DNA of 32,493 bases from Microbispora siamensis (GTDB lineage Bacteria > Actinomycetota > Actinomycetes > Streptosporangiales > Streptosporangiaceae). The first letter of the stretch is position 1, and every line of letters begins with the position of its first letter. Below the pieces are notes generated by a model. That model did not search any database, was not told the origin of the DNA, and worked only from the letters and a program-made list of their open reading frames with translations. The DNA is taken from assembly GCF_016863095.1 (NCBI RefSeq), contig NZ_BOOF01000076.1, forward strand, positions 1-32,493, read 5' to 3'. A program made the translations under genes and the position numbers. Positions 1 through 8,030 of this stretch are shown piece by piece.

Positions 1-86
1 AGCGCGGGACCGGCCGCGCCGGCGCCGGCGAGCGCGAGGCCGAGCACCGACGCGGCGAGTAGCTGGGTAGTCCGGTTGATTTTCAT
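1..86 (-). CDS. Secreted protein, N-terminal signal peptide only (cut by the window edge)
   Basis: The minus-strand ATG at 86-84 opens a reading frame of 28 codons that leaves the window. The residues seen are a classic Sec signal peptide: a short basic start (MKINR), then a run rich in Leu, Ala and Val, then an Ala/Gly-rich stretch that should hold the cleavage site beyond the edge. A GGAG ribosome binding site lies 9 bases before the ATG. It is downstream of, and in the same direction as, two secreted GH43 enzymes, so another extracellular enzyme is plausible, but nothing of the mature protein is visible and no function can be given. The hairpin at 112-135 separates it from the upstream gene. 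Confidence 0.7.
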   Translation of the reverse strand, partial: MKINRTTQLLAASVLGLALAGAGAAGPA

Positions 87-111
87 GTGATCGCTCCAGA
101 TATGGGAGGCG

Positions 112-135
112 GGCCGGCCGGCGGGTCGGCCGGCC
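112..135 (-). terminator. Hairpin terminator after the first GH43 gene
   Basis: A perfect 9-bp stem (GGCCGGCCG pairing with CGGCCGGCC) closes a 6-base loop about 120 bases past the stop codon of the GH43 gene at 257-2650. There is no T-tract, as is usual for terminators in high-GC actinomycetes. The same relative position after the second GH43 gene holds a similar hairpin (2774-2797), which supports a real role. Confidence 0.6.
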
Positions 136-197
136 GGCCCCGGGTTGTGCTATGGCGGTGTCCTCGTCGCGTGGACGGTGGTCACCGCCGCTGCGGT

Positions 198-287
198 CAG
201 CGGCAGCTGACCGCAGTATGAGCAGCTCAGCGGCAGCTGACCGCGGTGTGAGCGGCTCAGCGGCAGGTGGCCGCGGTGTAGGCCGCG
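198..287. repeat. Three tandem 30-bp units at the 3' end of the first GH43 gene
   Basis: Three adjacent 30-bp units (198-227, 228-257, 258-287) share the core CAGCGGCAG and its flanks. The first two are nearly identical and noncoding. The third is the gene's own last codons, including the Cys-Arg-stop end (stop at 259-257). The noncoding units are therefore degenerate tandem copies of the end of the gene. They have no spacers, so this is not a CRISPR array. The paralogous gene at 2886-5831 ends in the same way with two units. Confidence 0.75.
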
Positions 288-2650
288 TCGTAGGACGTGG
301 TGACCTGCTTGCCGCCGATCGTCGCGGTTCCGGTCACGGTGACCGTGCCCGCGTCGACCTGGGCGGCCCGGGTGTTGAAGGACTGGTAGGCCTGCTTGCC
401 CGGGGCCACGTCGGTCACGGTCTTGGTGCCGAACGGCGTGTTCAGCGTGACCGTGGCCGGCGCGTCACCGGCGTTGACGGCCGTGACCGCCACGTACGCC
501 GAGGTGCCGATGCAGCGAGAGGAAGCGGTGACCGTCAGCTTGACCTTCGGCGAGGACGACGGGTTCGCCGCGAAGGACCAGGAGTCGATCTCGAAGAGGT
601 CCGCGCCTTCGGGTCCGGCGTAGGTGAAGTACACGTCGTGCACACCCTTGACGCCGTCCAGCTTGGCGGTCAGCTTCGTCCACTCGCCGAGCGGCGCGTC
701 GACGGGGATGGTCGCGACCACGGGCGAGGTGCGGCCGTCGAGACGAATCTCGATCTTCCCGCCCGCCACCAGCGGGCGCACCTTGGCGGTGACGCCGGTG
801 GCGCCGTTCTCGCCGAAGTCGACCTTCGCGAGCGACGTCCAGTCGCCGTTGTCGATGTCGTGCACCACGAGGTTGGGCGCCTGCGCGCCGAACTCCTCCG
901 ACCCGCCGTCGACCTTCTTCGTCGCGATGCCCTGCTGCCAGGCGATCGTCTCGGCCTCGATCACCCGGTAGGGGTCGAGGTTGCGGATCTGCTCGACGCC
1001 CTTGTAGTCGCCCTTCACCTCCTTGATAGTGCCGTCCGCGTTGAAGTCGAGCTTGGCGAGGTGCGGGCTGCGGAAGCCCTGGGTGGCACCGCCCGTGATG
1101 CGGCTGTTGAGCGTCTGGGCGTGGTAGGTGAAGTAGTACTGCCCGTCGAGCTTGAACACCGACTGGTGGTTGTTGCCGCCGGCGCCGAAGTAGGTGCCGG
1201 GGTTGCGGAAGATGATCCCCTTGTACGTTTCGGGCGTCCAGGGGCCCATCGGGCTGTCGGCCATGAGGTAGGCGATGGCCCCGGTCGGCGGGCCGTTCGG
1301 GTCGATCGTGCCGCCGAACCCGAAGTTCGACGAGTACGAGTAGTAGTACTTGCCGTCGCGCTTGAACAGGTGGCCGGCCTCGAACACGAGCGGCGCGTCG
1401 ATGACCTCCGCCGAGCCCTTCGTGCTGATCATGTCGTCGCCGAGCTTGATCACGCGCGTGGACTTCGGGTGGTTCGTGTTCTCGGCGCTGCGCGACCCGT
1501 CGTCGCCGCCGCCACCGAAGACGAGGTAACCCTGGCCGTCGTCGTCCACGAACACGCCGGGGTCGAAGAGCCAGTTCTTGCCGTCGGACGCGCCCGGAGT
1601 GGCACTGGTGATGAGCAGGTTGCCGCGCTCGTCGTGCCAGGGGCCGACCGGCGAGTCGCCGACGATGACGCCCGAGCCGCCACCGTTGTTGGCGAAGTAG
1701 AGGAAGAACTTCTCCTTGCCGTCGACGACCTTGCTCTCCATGGCGGGGGCCCACGAGTTGTTCGCGTAGCGGGCGATGCCGTTCGGGCCCGCGACGGGGA
1801 TCTCACCGTGGTCGACCCAGTTCATGAGGTCGTCGGACGAGATGACCGTGATCGTGTTGATCCCGCCGTACGTGTTGGTGGGGGAGACGCCGTTGGGGCC
1901 CGGCTTGTACTCCTGCGTGTCGTTGGTCATGTAGATGTACACGCGGCCGTCGTGGACGAACGCGTTGCCGTCCGCGCCGAACTTGTGCGAGATGAGCGGG
2001 TTGCCCTCGCCGGGGTTCTTGCCGAGCGCCTCGATGGTCGTCGACGGCACGAACTCGGAGACGGACACGTCGTCGACCTTGAAGTCCATGAGGTGCGTGT
2101 CCGGGGCGGACGCGGGGTTCGACGTCCACGGTGTCTCGAAGAACAGCCTCGCGGTGGTGACGCTCTGTCCCGCCGGAATCGTGAAGGTGCCCTGGATGAG
2201 CCCCCACTGTCCGCGCGCCACGGTCACGGTGCCGACGTTCGTGTAGGTCGAGCCGCCGTAGTGCATGGTGGCGAAGAACTGCTTGGTCGCCGGGCTGTTG
2301 GGGTTCTCGTACTTGACCCGCGCCGTGATCGCGTACGTCTTGCCGGCCTGCACCTTGCCGGACAGGTCCTGCATCGGGCCGGATCCGGTCGTCTTGCGGT
2401 CGGTGACGAGCACGGCGCTCGCGCCCGCGTACGCGTCCGTCGTGGGCGACAGCGTCGCGCCGTCGGTCGCGTTCCCGTTGTTGGTGAACCAGCCGGCGAG
2501 GCCGTCCTCGAACCCGCCGTTCACGATGATGTTCGGGGCGGCGGCCTGGACCGGCCCCGCCGTCGCGGCGACCGCCGCGGCCAGCATGGCGCCGGCCACC
2601 GCCATGGCGGCGACCCGTCGACGGGTCGTCCTTCGAACGCGTTTCAACAC
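257..2650 (-). CDS. Secreted GH43 arabinoxylan arabinofuranohydrolase-like enzyme with CBM4/9 and CBM6-like modules
   Basis: This 797-residue secreted enzyme probably removes arabinose (or xylose) side groups from arabinoxylan. A signal peptide covers residues 1-36 (basic start, Ala-rich core, cleavage near VQA-AAP). A CBM4/9-type carbohydrate-binding module follows at about 40-200, with the NGGFEDG opening and a VDDVSV ending. The GH43 five-bladed propeller spans about 210-560. Likely catalytic residues are D227 as base (FGAD), D363 as pKa modulator (LFDPGVF) and E424 as acid (FEAGHLFK). Residues 563-695 resemble a CBM6 (RVIEAETIA start). A 97-residue C-terminal module (701-797) with one Cys near each end is shared with the next gene. 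The start is GTG, with a strong AGGAGG site 7 bases upstream that excludes longer starts. The base is followed by Gly rather than the usual Pro. Substrate choice within GH43 cannot be settled by eye. Confidence 0.88.
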   Translation of the reverse strand: MLKRVRRTTRRRVAAMAVAGAMLAAAVAATAGPVQAAAPNIIVNGGFEDGLAGWFTNNGNATDGATLSPTTDAYAGASAVLVTDRKTTGSGPMQDLSGKVQAGKTYAITARVKYENPNSPATKQFFATMHYGGSTYTNVGTVTVARGQWGLIQGTFTIPAGQSVTTARLFFETPWTSNPASAPDTHLMDFKVDDVSVSEFVPSTTIEALGKNPGEGNPLISHKFGADGNAFVHDGRVYIYMTNDTQEYKPGPNGVSPTNTYGGINTITVISSDDLMNWVDHGEIPVAGPNGIARYANNSWAPAMESKVVDGKEKFFLYFANNGGGSGVIVGDSPVGPWHDERGNLLITSATPGASDGKNWLFDPGVFVDDDGQGYLVFGGGGDDGSRSAENTNHPKSTRVIKLGDDMISTKGSAEVIDAPLVFEAGHLFKRDGKYYYSYSSNFGFGGTIDPNGPPTGAIAYLMADSPMGPWTPETYKGIIFRNPGTYFGAGGNNHQSVFKLDGQYYFTYHAQTLNSRITGGATQGFRSPHLAKLDFNADGTIKEVKGDYKGVEQIRNLDPYRVIEAETIAWQQGIATKKVDGGSEEFGAQAPNLVVHDIDNGDWTSLAKVDFGENGATGVTAKVRPLVAGGKIEIRLDGRTSPVVATIPVDAPLGEWTKLTAKLDGVKGVHDVYFTYAGPEGADLFEIDSWSFAANPSSSPKVKLTVTASSRCIGTSAYVAVTAVNAGDAPATVTLNTPFGTKTVTDVAPGKQAYQSFNTRAAQVDAGTVTVTGTATIGGKQVTTSYDAAYTAATCR

Positions 2651-2773
2651 TGAATATCCTCCTTGACCTCAGACTTTTCGGGGACACGGACGCGCCGGGG
2701 CGGGTCTGCGGATAGGGATGGGCAGCCGCCCGCCCTGGCGAACGGCGCAGATGCGCGCGACGTGTTAGGGGGC

Positions 2774-2797
2774 GGGGCCGGTCGGCTGGCCGGCCCC
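2774..2797 (-). terminator. Hairpin terminator after the second GH43 gene
   Basis: GGGGCCGG pairs perfectly with CCGGCCCC around an 8-base loop, about 90 bases past the stop of the upstream GH43 gene and 120 bases before the start of the next. The two GH43 genes are probably separate transcription units, or joined only by read-through. Confidence 0.6.
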
Positions 2798-2856
2798 GGT
2801 GGTGCTACGGCGATGTCCTCGTCCTGCGGACCGTGGCCACCGCCGGCCGGTGCGGT

Positions 2857-2916
2857 CGGCGGCAGCCGGCCGCGGTGTGAGCAGCTCAGCGGCAGCCGGC
2901 CGCGGGGTAGGCCGCG
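2857..2916. repeat. Two tandem 30-bp units at the 3' end of the second GH43 gene
   Basis: Unit 2887-2916 encodes the gene's last residues (AAGCR, stop at 2888-2886). Unit 2857-2886 is a noncoding near-copy directly after it. The unit aligns with the repeat at 198-287. The homology between the two gene ends continues beyond the repeats as far as the terminator hairpins. Confidence 0.7.
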
Positions 2917-5831
2917 TCGTAGGACGTGGTGACCTGCCTGCCGCCGATCGTCGCGGTCCCCTTCACGGTCACCGTGCCCGCGTCGATCTGACCGGCCCGG
3001 GTGTTGAAGGACTGGTAGGCCTGCTTGCCGGGGGCCACGTCGGCCACGGTCTTGGAACCGAACGGGGTGGTCAGCGTCACCGTCGCCGGCACGCCGGAGT
3101 CGTTGACGGCCGTGACCGCCAGGTACGCCGAGGTGCCGATGCAGCGGGAGGAGGCGGTGACGGTCAGCTTGACCTCCGGTGCGACGGACTTGAGCGTGCC
3201 GAGCCGGGCCAGCTGGTAGCTGAGCGTCCGCTCCGGCGCGTCGATCTGGTTCTGGGTGCCGAACTCACCGGCCCGCGCCGCCTTCGCGCCGTCGAGCGCG
3301 GCCTGCATGCCGGCCCAGGCGTCCGCCGGGTAGTCGCGCTTGTCGAGCGTGCCGGCGTACGCGATGGCCGCGTCGAGGGCACTGGTGTCCAGCGGCTTGT
3401 TCTGCGCGGTCAGCGTGTCGCTCAGCTTGTAGTAGTCGAAGTCGACGTGCCCGCCCTTCTCCTTCGTCGCGTAGTCGAACAGGCCGACGCGGTGCCCCAT
3501 GAAGTGCGAGAGGCTGCCGTCCAGCGTCTGCGGGCCGACGCGGCTGCCCAGCTGGGTCCACTTCAGCCCATCGAGGCTGTAGTAGAACGTCGTCCACAGC
3601 TGCCCGACCGGCGAGCTGAAGTCGAGGTCCGCTTTCACGTACACCTGGGTCGCGTCTCCCAGCGACACCGTGGTGCCCGGCACGAAGTTCTCGATCGCCG
3701 ACTGGTCGATGTCGACCGCGAACGGCTGTCCCCGGTTGACGACGCCCAGCGTGTTCTGGCCGTCGACGCGCTTGACCGCGACGTACGAGAACCCGCGGTT
3801 GTAGGCGGCGAGACCGGCGACGTCACCGTTCTTCATGCCTGAGATGTCCATCTTGGTCTCGACGGACTGCCGGGGCCCGAACGTACGCTGCGAGAGCGTG
3901 TTCCGCGCCTCCTCGAACCAGGTCAGCTCGTCCCGGCCGGAGAGCTTGGTGTAGACGTACTTGCCCGTGACCACCTTGCCGGTCGTCAGCCGCAGCCAGC
4001 CGTCCCGGTCCGTGAGCGACCAGTAGCGGTTGTCGGGGGCGTGGTTCCACTCCCACACCGGGTCGAGCCGCGACCCGCTGGGGGCGATCTCCTCCTTGCT
4101 CGGGCTCTCGGTCGTGACCGGCCGGCCGACGATCGAGACGTCGTCGATCAGGTAGTCCACGCTCGACGACGCCGGCTGCGGGTTGCCCCACGGGGTTTCG
4201 ACGGCGAACTTGAAGTTGTCCACGTTCGCCGACGCCGGGACGGTGTACTGGCCCGTCACCGTCGTCCACTGCCCGGCCGGAACGTTCCCGGACGCCATCG
4301 TCTGGACGCCCGCACCCCAGTCCGCCACGAGGTTGAACCGGATGCTGCTCGGGCCCGAGGCGTACTTGATCTTCGCCGACACGGTGTAGGTCACGCCGCG
4401 CTGGATCTTCCCGTTCAGGTACTGGTTCGGTCCCGAACCGTTGAGCGTGCGGGTGCTCACCTTCAGCGCCGCGGACCCCGCGGCCGGGTCGGTCGTGTCC
4501 CGGCTGAGCGTCGCGCCGTACTGCCCGGCCCACGGTGAGACCGCGTCGGACTCGAACCCGGCGTTCTGCAGGAGTTCGACGCCGATGAGCGAGTCGTCGT
4601 ACGTGGGCGGGTCAGGGATCGTCCACTGCTCGTCCATGTACGCCTTGTGCGGGGCGTCGTTGGCGAAGTCGTCGGAGGCTACCAGACCCTTCTGCTGCTC
4701 GAACGTCTCCTCTTCTGGGCTGAGCTTGATCGGCTTGGCGAACGTGCCCTCCACCGGCACGACCCCGTTGTTGCCGAACGTCGGCCAGCCGTCCTGCCAG
4801 GTGGCGGGGATGAGGGCCGGGGTGCGCCCGATCGGGAAGTTGTCGCGGAAGAACATGCCGTACCAGTCGGTGCCGCCGTCCTCGCGCGAGATCGGCACGA
4901 GGCTGCCCTGGGCGAAGCCGTTGGAGTTGAGCACCCCGCGCGCCTCGTAGGTGTTCGAGCCGTCCGCCGACGTGTAGCGCCCGAGCAGGTCCTTCGAGCG
5001 GAACATGGCGACCTGGCGCCCGGAACCGGAGGGCCAGGTGATGACGACCACGTAGTAGTAGCCGTTGATGTGGAAGACCTGGGCGCCCTCGAACAGGCCG
5101 CCGATGAACGGCTTGCCGGCGTAGTCCGCCGCCGTGAAGATGTTCGGGTAGTCCTGCGCGATGGCCGTCATGTCGCTGTTCAGGCGCACGGCGCTCGTCC
5201 CGCCGGAGCCGTAGAAGATGTACGGCGTGCCGTCGTCGTCGAAGAAGAGCGACGGGTCGTGCAGGGCGCGGCCGAGGGGCGTGCGCTTCCACTTCCCGTT
5301 CTCGACGTCGTCGGTGCTGTAGAGGTAGGCGCCGCCGAGGTTGTTGGTGTTGAAGACGACGTAGAACTTGCCGTCGTGGTAGCGCAAGGACGACGCCCAC
5401 TGGCCCTGGCCGTAGGAGTTCTGCCCGTTGCGGAGGGAGAAGGCGTCGCCGATGTCCGCCCGGTCGAACACGTAGTTGACGATCTCCCAGTTCACCAGGT
5501 CGTACGACTTCATGATCGGCGCACCGGGGCTGAGGTGCATCGTCGTGCTGATCATGTAGTAGACGTCCCGGTGCTCCTTGTTCTCCGAGGCCGGGACGCG
5601 CTCCACGCTGATGTCCGGCACGTCGGAGCGAAGAATCGGCACGGAATACGTGCCGTCACCCTTGTCCGTAGACGTGTACGAGGGTTTGGGGGACCACCCG
5701 GCGGCGTTCGCCACACCGCCCGTGGACACGAGACCGGTGCACACGAGCGCGGCGACCGTCGCGAGCGAGATCCCCCGCGACTGCCGGGGGGTCAGTGGGG
5801 TGATCGCCGTGCCTCGGCGATTTCTGGGCAC
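2886..5831 (-). CDS. Secreted multidomain GH43 beta-xylosidase/arabinofuranosidase-like enzyme with inserted CBM4/9
   Basis: The 981-residue protein begins with a signal peptide (cleavage near ANA-AGW, about residue 43). The GH43 catalytic domain occupies about 60-370. Likely catalytic residues are D73 as base, D192 as modulator (LHDPSLFFDDDG) and E248 as acid (FEGAQVF). A CBM4/9 module sits at about 418-570, between the propeller and the usual GH43 C-terminal beta-sandwich (about 585-805), so it looks like an insertion. A three-helix FIVAR-like segment follows at about 812-880. Last comes the same 97-residue Cys-flanked module as in the neighbouring GH43 protein, about 85% identical by hand count. 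The start is GTG with AGAGGAG 6 bases upstream. The family releases xylose or arabinose from xylo-oligomers; the exact specificity is inferred. Confidence 0.87.
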   Translation of the reverse strand: MPRNRRGTAITPLTPRQSRGISLATVAALVCTGLVSTGGVANAAGWSPKPSYTSTDKGDGTYSVPILRSDVPDISVERVPASENKEHRDVYYMISTTMHLSPGAPIMKSYDLVNWEIVNYVFDRADIGDAFSLRNGQNSYGQGQWASSLRYHDGKFYVVFNTNNLGGAYLYSTDDVENGKWKRTPLGRALHDPSLFFDDDGTPYIFYGSGGTSAVRLNSDMTAIAQDYPNIFTAADYAGKPFIGGLFEGAQVFHINGYYYVVVITWPSGSGRQVAMFRSKDLLGRYTSADGSNTYEARGVLNSNGFAQGSLVPISREDGGTDWYGMFFRDNFPIGRTPALIPATWQDGWPTFGNNGVVPVEGTFAKPIKLSPEEETFEQQKGLVASDDFANDAPHKAYMDEQWTIPDPPTYDDSLIGVELLQNAGFESDAVSPWAGQYGATLSRDTTDPAAGSAALKVSTRTLNGSGPNQYLNGKIQRGVTYTVSAKIKYASGPSSIRFNLVADWGAGVQTMASGNVPAGQWTTVTGQYTVPASANVDNFKFAVETPWGNPQPASSSVDYLIDDVSIVGRPVTTESPSKEEIAPSGSRLDPVWEWNHAPDNRYWSLTDRDGWLRLTTGKVVTGKYVYTKLSGRDELTWFEEARNTLSQRTFGPRQSVETKMDISGMKNGDVAGLAAYNRGFSYVAVKRVDGQNTLGVVNRGQPFAVDIDQSAIENFVPGTTVSLGDATQVYVKADLDFSSPVGQLWTTFYYSLDGLKWTQLGSRVGPQTLDGSLSHFMGHRVGLFDYATKEKGGHVDFDYYKLSDTLTAQNKPLDTSALDAAIAYAGTLDKRDYPADAWAGMQAALDGAKAARAGEFGTQNQIDAPERTLSYQLARLGTLKSVAPEVKLTVTASSRCIGTSAYLAVTAVNDSGVPATVTLTTPFGSKTVADVAPGKQAYQSFNTRAGQIDAGTVTVKGTATIGGRQVTTSYDAAYPAAGCR

Positions 5832-6185
5832 GCGGAACTCCTCTGATGGGCGACGTCAGGCAACACCTGACACGTGGGGGGTGGGGATGCGAGTGAGCGG
5901 TCGGCGTGGGGGCGGGCGGGCTGCCGGCCCGCGGCCGGTCCGGTGGTCCTGTCGGGGAGGGCCGGGGGAGCCCGGAGCGTGAGGGGCCGAGGGTGAAGGC
6001 GAAGCCCTACCGGTGATGTGGCGCGAGGAGCGGGGCGCTCACCTCGGGGGTGCGGGCGAGACGTCCACGAGGCGATCGCTCATGAGGGGCCGGGTTCGTA
6101 CGGGCGGGTAGGCGCGGAACGTTCCCGCGGGGGATGGGGCGAGCTGTGGCGGGGGCCGCTCTCATGAGTGGGGGGCTCCTCATGC

Positions 6186-6199
6186 TGTTAGCGCTAACA
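6186..6199. promoter_or_regulatory. LacI-type operator palindrome upstream of the GH43 genes
   Basis: TGTTAGCGCTAACA is a perfect 14-bp palindrome with the central CG typical of LacI-family operators that control sugar-use genes. It lies in an AT-richer patch 355 bases before the GTG of the GH43 gene at 5831, in the only gap upstream of the GH43 block. It most likely controls that block. A bound sugar regulator is inferred; no intact LacI gene is present in the window. Confidence 0.7.
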
Positions 6200-6670
6200 T
6201 TTAACTGCGTATGACGGCGGTGTTTCGTGACCGTAGGCGGGCCGGCGTGCACTGTCAAGACTGTCGGACATGCACCGAGGTGGGTAACGTACTGTCCGTA
6301 AGGTCGAAAATTTACCGTCTTGGCACGTCAAGGAGTGGTCCGCCGGGGCTGATAACAGATTCGACGCGCTTCCGTGATGGAGTGCCGCGGAGAGCGGATG
6401 CGCGCAGGTCAGCCGGGCGCGCCTTCGCCGGTGCCGACGCGGCGGAGGGGCCTGCGGCGGGGAACCTCGGGGCGCCGTGCGGTCCCGGACGGCCGGTGCC
6501 GGACGGGAGATTTCGCGGGACGTTCGCCCGGTGTAATCCGGCGTGCCAGGAGTGCGAAGGGTGGTGTCCGTTGCCGCCGCGGACCGGTGCCTCATGCACC
6601 GCCTCGATGGCCCCTTCATGCCGGTATCTGAGGTTTGATGACAATCCGGTGACGTGTCCTCCCGATCGCG

Positions 6671-6693
6671 ATCAAGGCCGTACCATCCTTGAT
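6671..6693 (+). promoter_or_regulatory. Inverted repeat in the leader of the methyltransferase gene
   Basis: ATCAAGG and CCTTGAT form a perfect 7-bp inverted repeat with a 9-base gap. It ends 19 bases before the chosen GTG start and overlaps the alternative TTG and ATG starts at 6689 and 6692. It could be a protein-binding site or an RNA hairpin just before the ribosome binding site. Confidence 0.4.
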
Positions 6694-6712
6694 GTACGAC
6701 GAGGGGAGTGTT

Positions 6713-7519
6713 GTGGACGAGCGTAAGGCGCCTGCGGGCGTCGACCCGTTTACGCCCAGCGTCGCCCGGATGTATGACTACTACCTGGGCGGCAAGGACA
6801 ATTTCGCGGCGGATCGTGAGGCCGCCGAGAAGATCATCGAGATTCTTCCCAACCTTCCCGACATCGCCCGGGAGAACCGCGAGTTCCTGATCCGGGCCGT
6901 CACCTACCTCTCGCGGCAGGGCATCCGGCAGTTCCTCGACGTCGGCGCCGGGCTTCCGACGCAGCGCAACGTCCACCAGGTCGCCCAGGAACTGGCCCCG
7001 GAGTCCCGGATCGCCTACGTGGACAACGACCCCATCGTCCTCGTCCACGCGCGGGCCATCCTCGCCGAGAACGAGCGGGTGCGCGCGGTCGAGGCGGACA
7101 TGCGCGACCCCGAGGCGCTGCTGCGGCATCCGGAGGTCCGGGAGCACATCGACTTCTCCCAGCCGCTCGCCGTCCTCCTGCTCGGCGTGCTGCACTTCGT
7201 CCCGGACGACGACGAGGCCTTGAAGATCGTCACGGCGCTCCGGGGACCGCTCGTGCCGGGCAGCTACCTGGTCGTGTCGCACGGCTCCCTCGGCGAGCTG
7301 AGCGAGGACCAGGAGGAGGAGGGCCGCAAGGTCTTCAGCCGGACCTCCGTTCCCGGCACCACCTCCCGGTCGTACGACCAGATCGTCACGTTCTTCGACG
7401 GCCTCGACCTGGTGGAGCCGGGCGTGGTGCCGCTGCACGAGTGGCGGCCGGACACCGACTACCCCTTCGTACGGGAGGGCAAGGCCGGCGCGCTCGGCGG
7501 CGTGGGCCAGGTCCGCTGA
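6713..7519 (+). CDS. DUF574-family SAM-dependent methyltransferase
   Basis: This 268-residue protein has the hallmark opening of the actinomycete-specific DUF574 (Methyltransf_19) family: PSVARMYDYYLGGKDNF at residues 15-31. A Rossmann methyltransferase core follows with motif I FLDVGAG (74-80), the acidic loop YVDNDP (102-107) and LGVLHFVPDDDEA (157-169). These proteins bind S-adenosylmethionine; their substrates are mostly unknown, and genomes of this group carry many copies. GTG at 6713 is preferred because GAGGGGAG stands just upstream; TTG 6689 and ATG 6692 are in-frame alternatives without a good site. It is a single-gene unit with no obvious link to its neighbours. Confidence 0.9.
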   Translation: MDERKAPAGVDPFTPSVARMYDYYLGGKDNFAADREAAEKIIEILPNLPDIARENREFLIRAVTYLSRQGIRQFLDVGAGLPTQRNVHQVAQELAPESRIAYVDNDPIVLVHARAILAENERVRAVEADMRDPEALLRHPEVREHIDFSQPLAVLLLGVLHFVPDDDEALKIVTALRGPLVPGSYLVVSHGSLGELSEDQEEEGRKVFSRTSVPGTTSRSYDQIVTFFDGLDLVEPGVVPLHEWRPDTDYPFVREGKAGALGGVGQVR

Positions 7520-7541
7520 CGCCGAAGCGGGACACCCGGGC

Positions 7542-7653
7542 TCACGAGGGAGCGGGCAGACCGGCCTCGGCGTGGTTCCAGGCGGTCTCGCCGCCCCGCG
7601 GGCGGTAGGTGTTCGCTGCGGCGCACCAGGTCGACCGCCGCATGGGTGCTCAT
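7542..7653 (-). pseudogene. Unidentified reading-frame remnant overlapping the LacI remnant's stop codon
   Basis: The stop of the LacI remnant (TGA, 7652-7650) overlaps an ATG at 7653-7651 in the ATGA arrangement of a coupled gene. That frame gives about a dozen plausible residues (MSTHAAVDLVRR). A shift of frame then gives NTYRPRGGETAWNHAE and a stop at 7544-7542. This looks like the collapsed remains of a gene once co-transcribed with the LacI regulator. I cannot name its family. Confidence 0.25.
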
Positions 7654-7890
7654 TCGCTCTCCTGCGGCTGCGTACGGCCCGCGGTGGACGCGCGGACCAC
7701 GAGCTCGGGCTGGAACATCACCTGCTGGTGCACGTGGCTGTCGGGGGCGGTCGCATTCGTCCGGCAGCAGTTCGGCGGCGATCCGGCCGAGCCGGTGGGT
7801 GGGCCGGCGGATCGAGCGCGGGCCTGTCACGTAACCGATCCGTCGCGCGCCCAGGCCCAGCAGGTGGGCTGCGGCCGTCGCGGATCCCCG
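7650..7890 (-). pseudogene. Decayed LacI-family regulator (internal deletion plus frameshift)
   Basis: Pieces of a LacI/GalR sensor domain are clear on the minus strand. ATAAAHLLGLGARRIGYVTG matches the start of the C-terminal subdomain. It runs directly into RLGRIAAELLPDECDRP, which normally lies roughly 100 or more residues later. After a frameshift comes HVHQQVMFQPELVVRAST, the standard LacI C-terminus, ending at the stop at 7652-7650. The DNA-binding N-terminus is not recognisable upstream. The gene is therefore dead through an internal deletion and a frameshift. It is divergent from the rhamnulose-1-phosphate aldolase fusion gene and was probably its regulator (inference from position). 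Confidence 0.75.
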
Positions 7891-8030
7891 CGCCGCGCAG
7901 GTCCTCACCGCGTCCTTCGCTGCAGTCCTTCGCTGTGGGCCAGGCTGGGGGTCCGGGTCCGGGGGCCAGGTCCGGGGGCCGGTCTCCGGCGGCTCGGCGC
8001 GCCGCTGTAGCCTGCCGCCCGTCGCCCGTT

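Larger units (their letters stand above)
5832..6712. other. 880-bp gene-free stretch between GH43 and the methyltransferase
   Basis: No convincing gene was found on either strand. Open frames here lack ribosome binding sites and have the composition of chance frames in GC-rich DNA. The only clear elements are the palindrome at 6186-6199 and the inverted repeat at 6671-6693. The divergent promoters of the GH43 gene (minus) and the methyltransferase (plus) must lie in this stretch. Confidence 0.5.

Noticed and set aside
198..287. Possible CRISPR array
   Set aside because: The 30-bp units are directly adjacent without spacers, and no cas gene is present.
152..2653. Very long plus-strand open frame (over 800 codons)
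   Set aside because: It is the antisense of the GH43 gene, Arg/Val/Asp-rich and without protein motifs; GC-rich codons on one strand create such frames on the other.
4647..5846. Plus-strand open frame of about 400 codons opposite the second GH43 gene
   Set aside because: It is another antisense shadow; the minus strand has signal peptide, catalytic motifs and ribosome binding site.
6007..6258. Possible small minus-strand gene before the GH43 gene (52 residues from ATG 6165, with GAGGAG upstream)
   Set aside because: The product is Pro/Arg/Ala-rich without motifs, and the frame lies across the likely leader. It was kept only as noncoding sequence.
6211..6726. Plus-strand open frame of 171 codons
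   Set aside because: It has no ribosome binding site, a chance-like composition rich in Arg, Pro and Cys, and overlaps the methyltransferase start in another frame.
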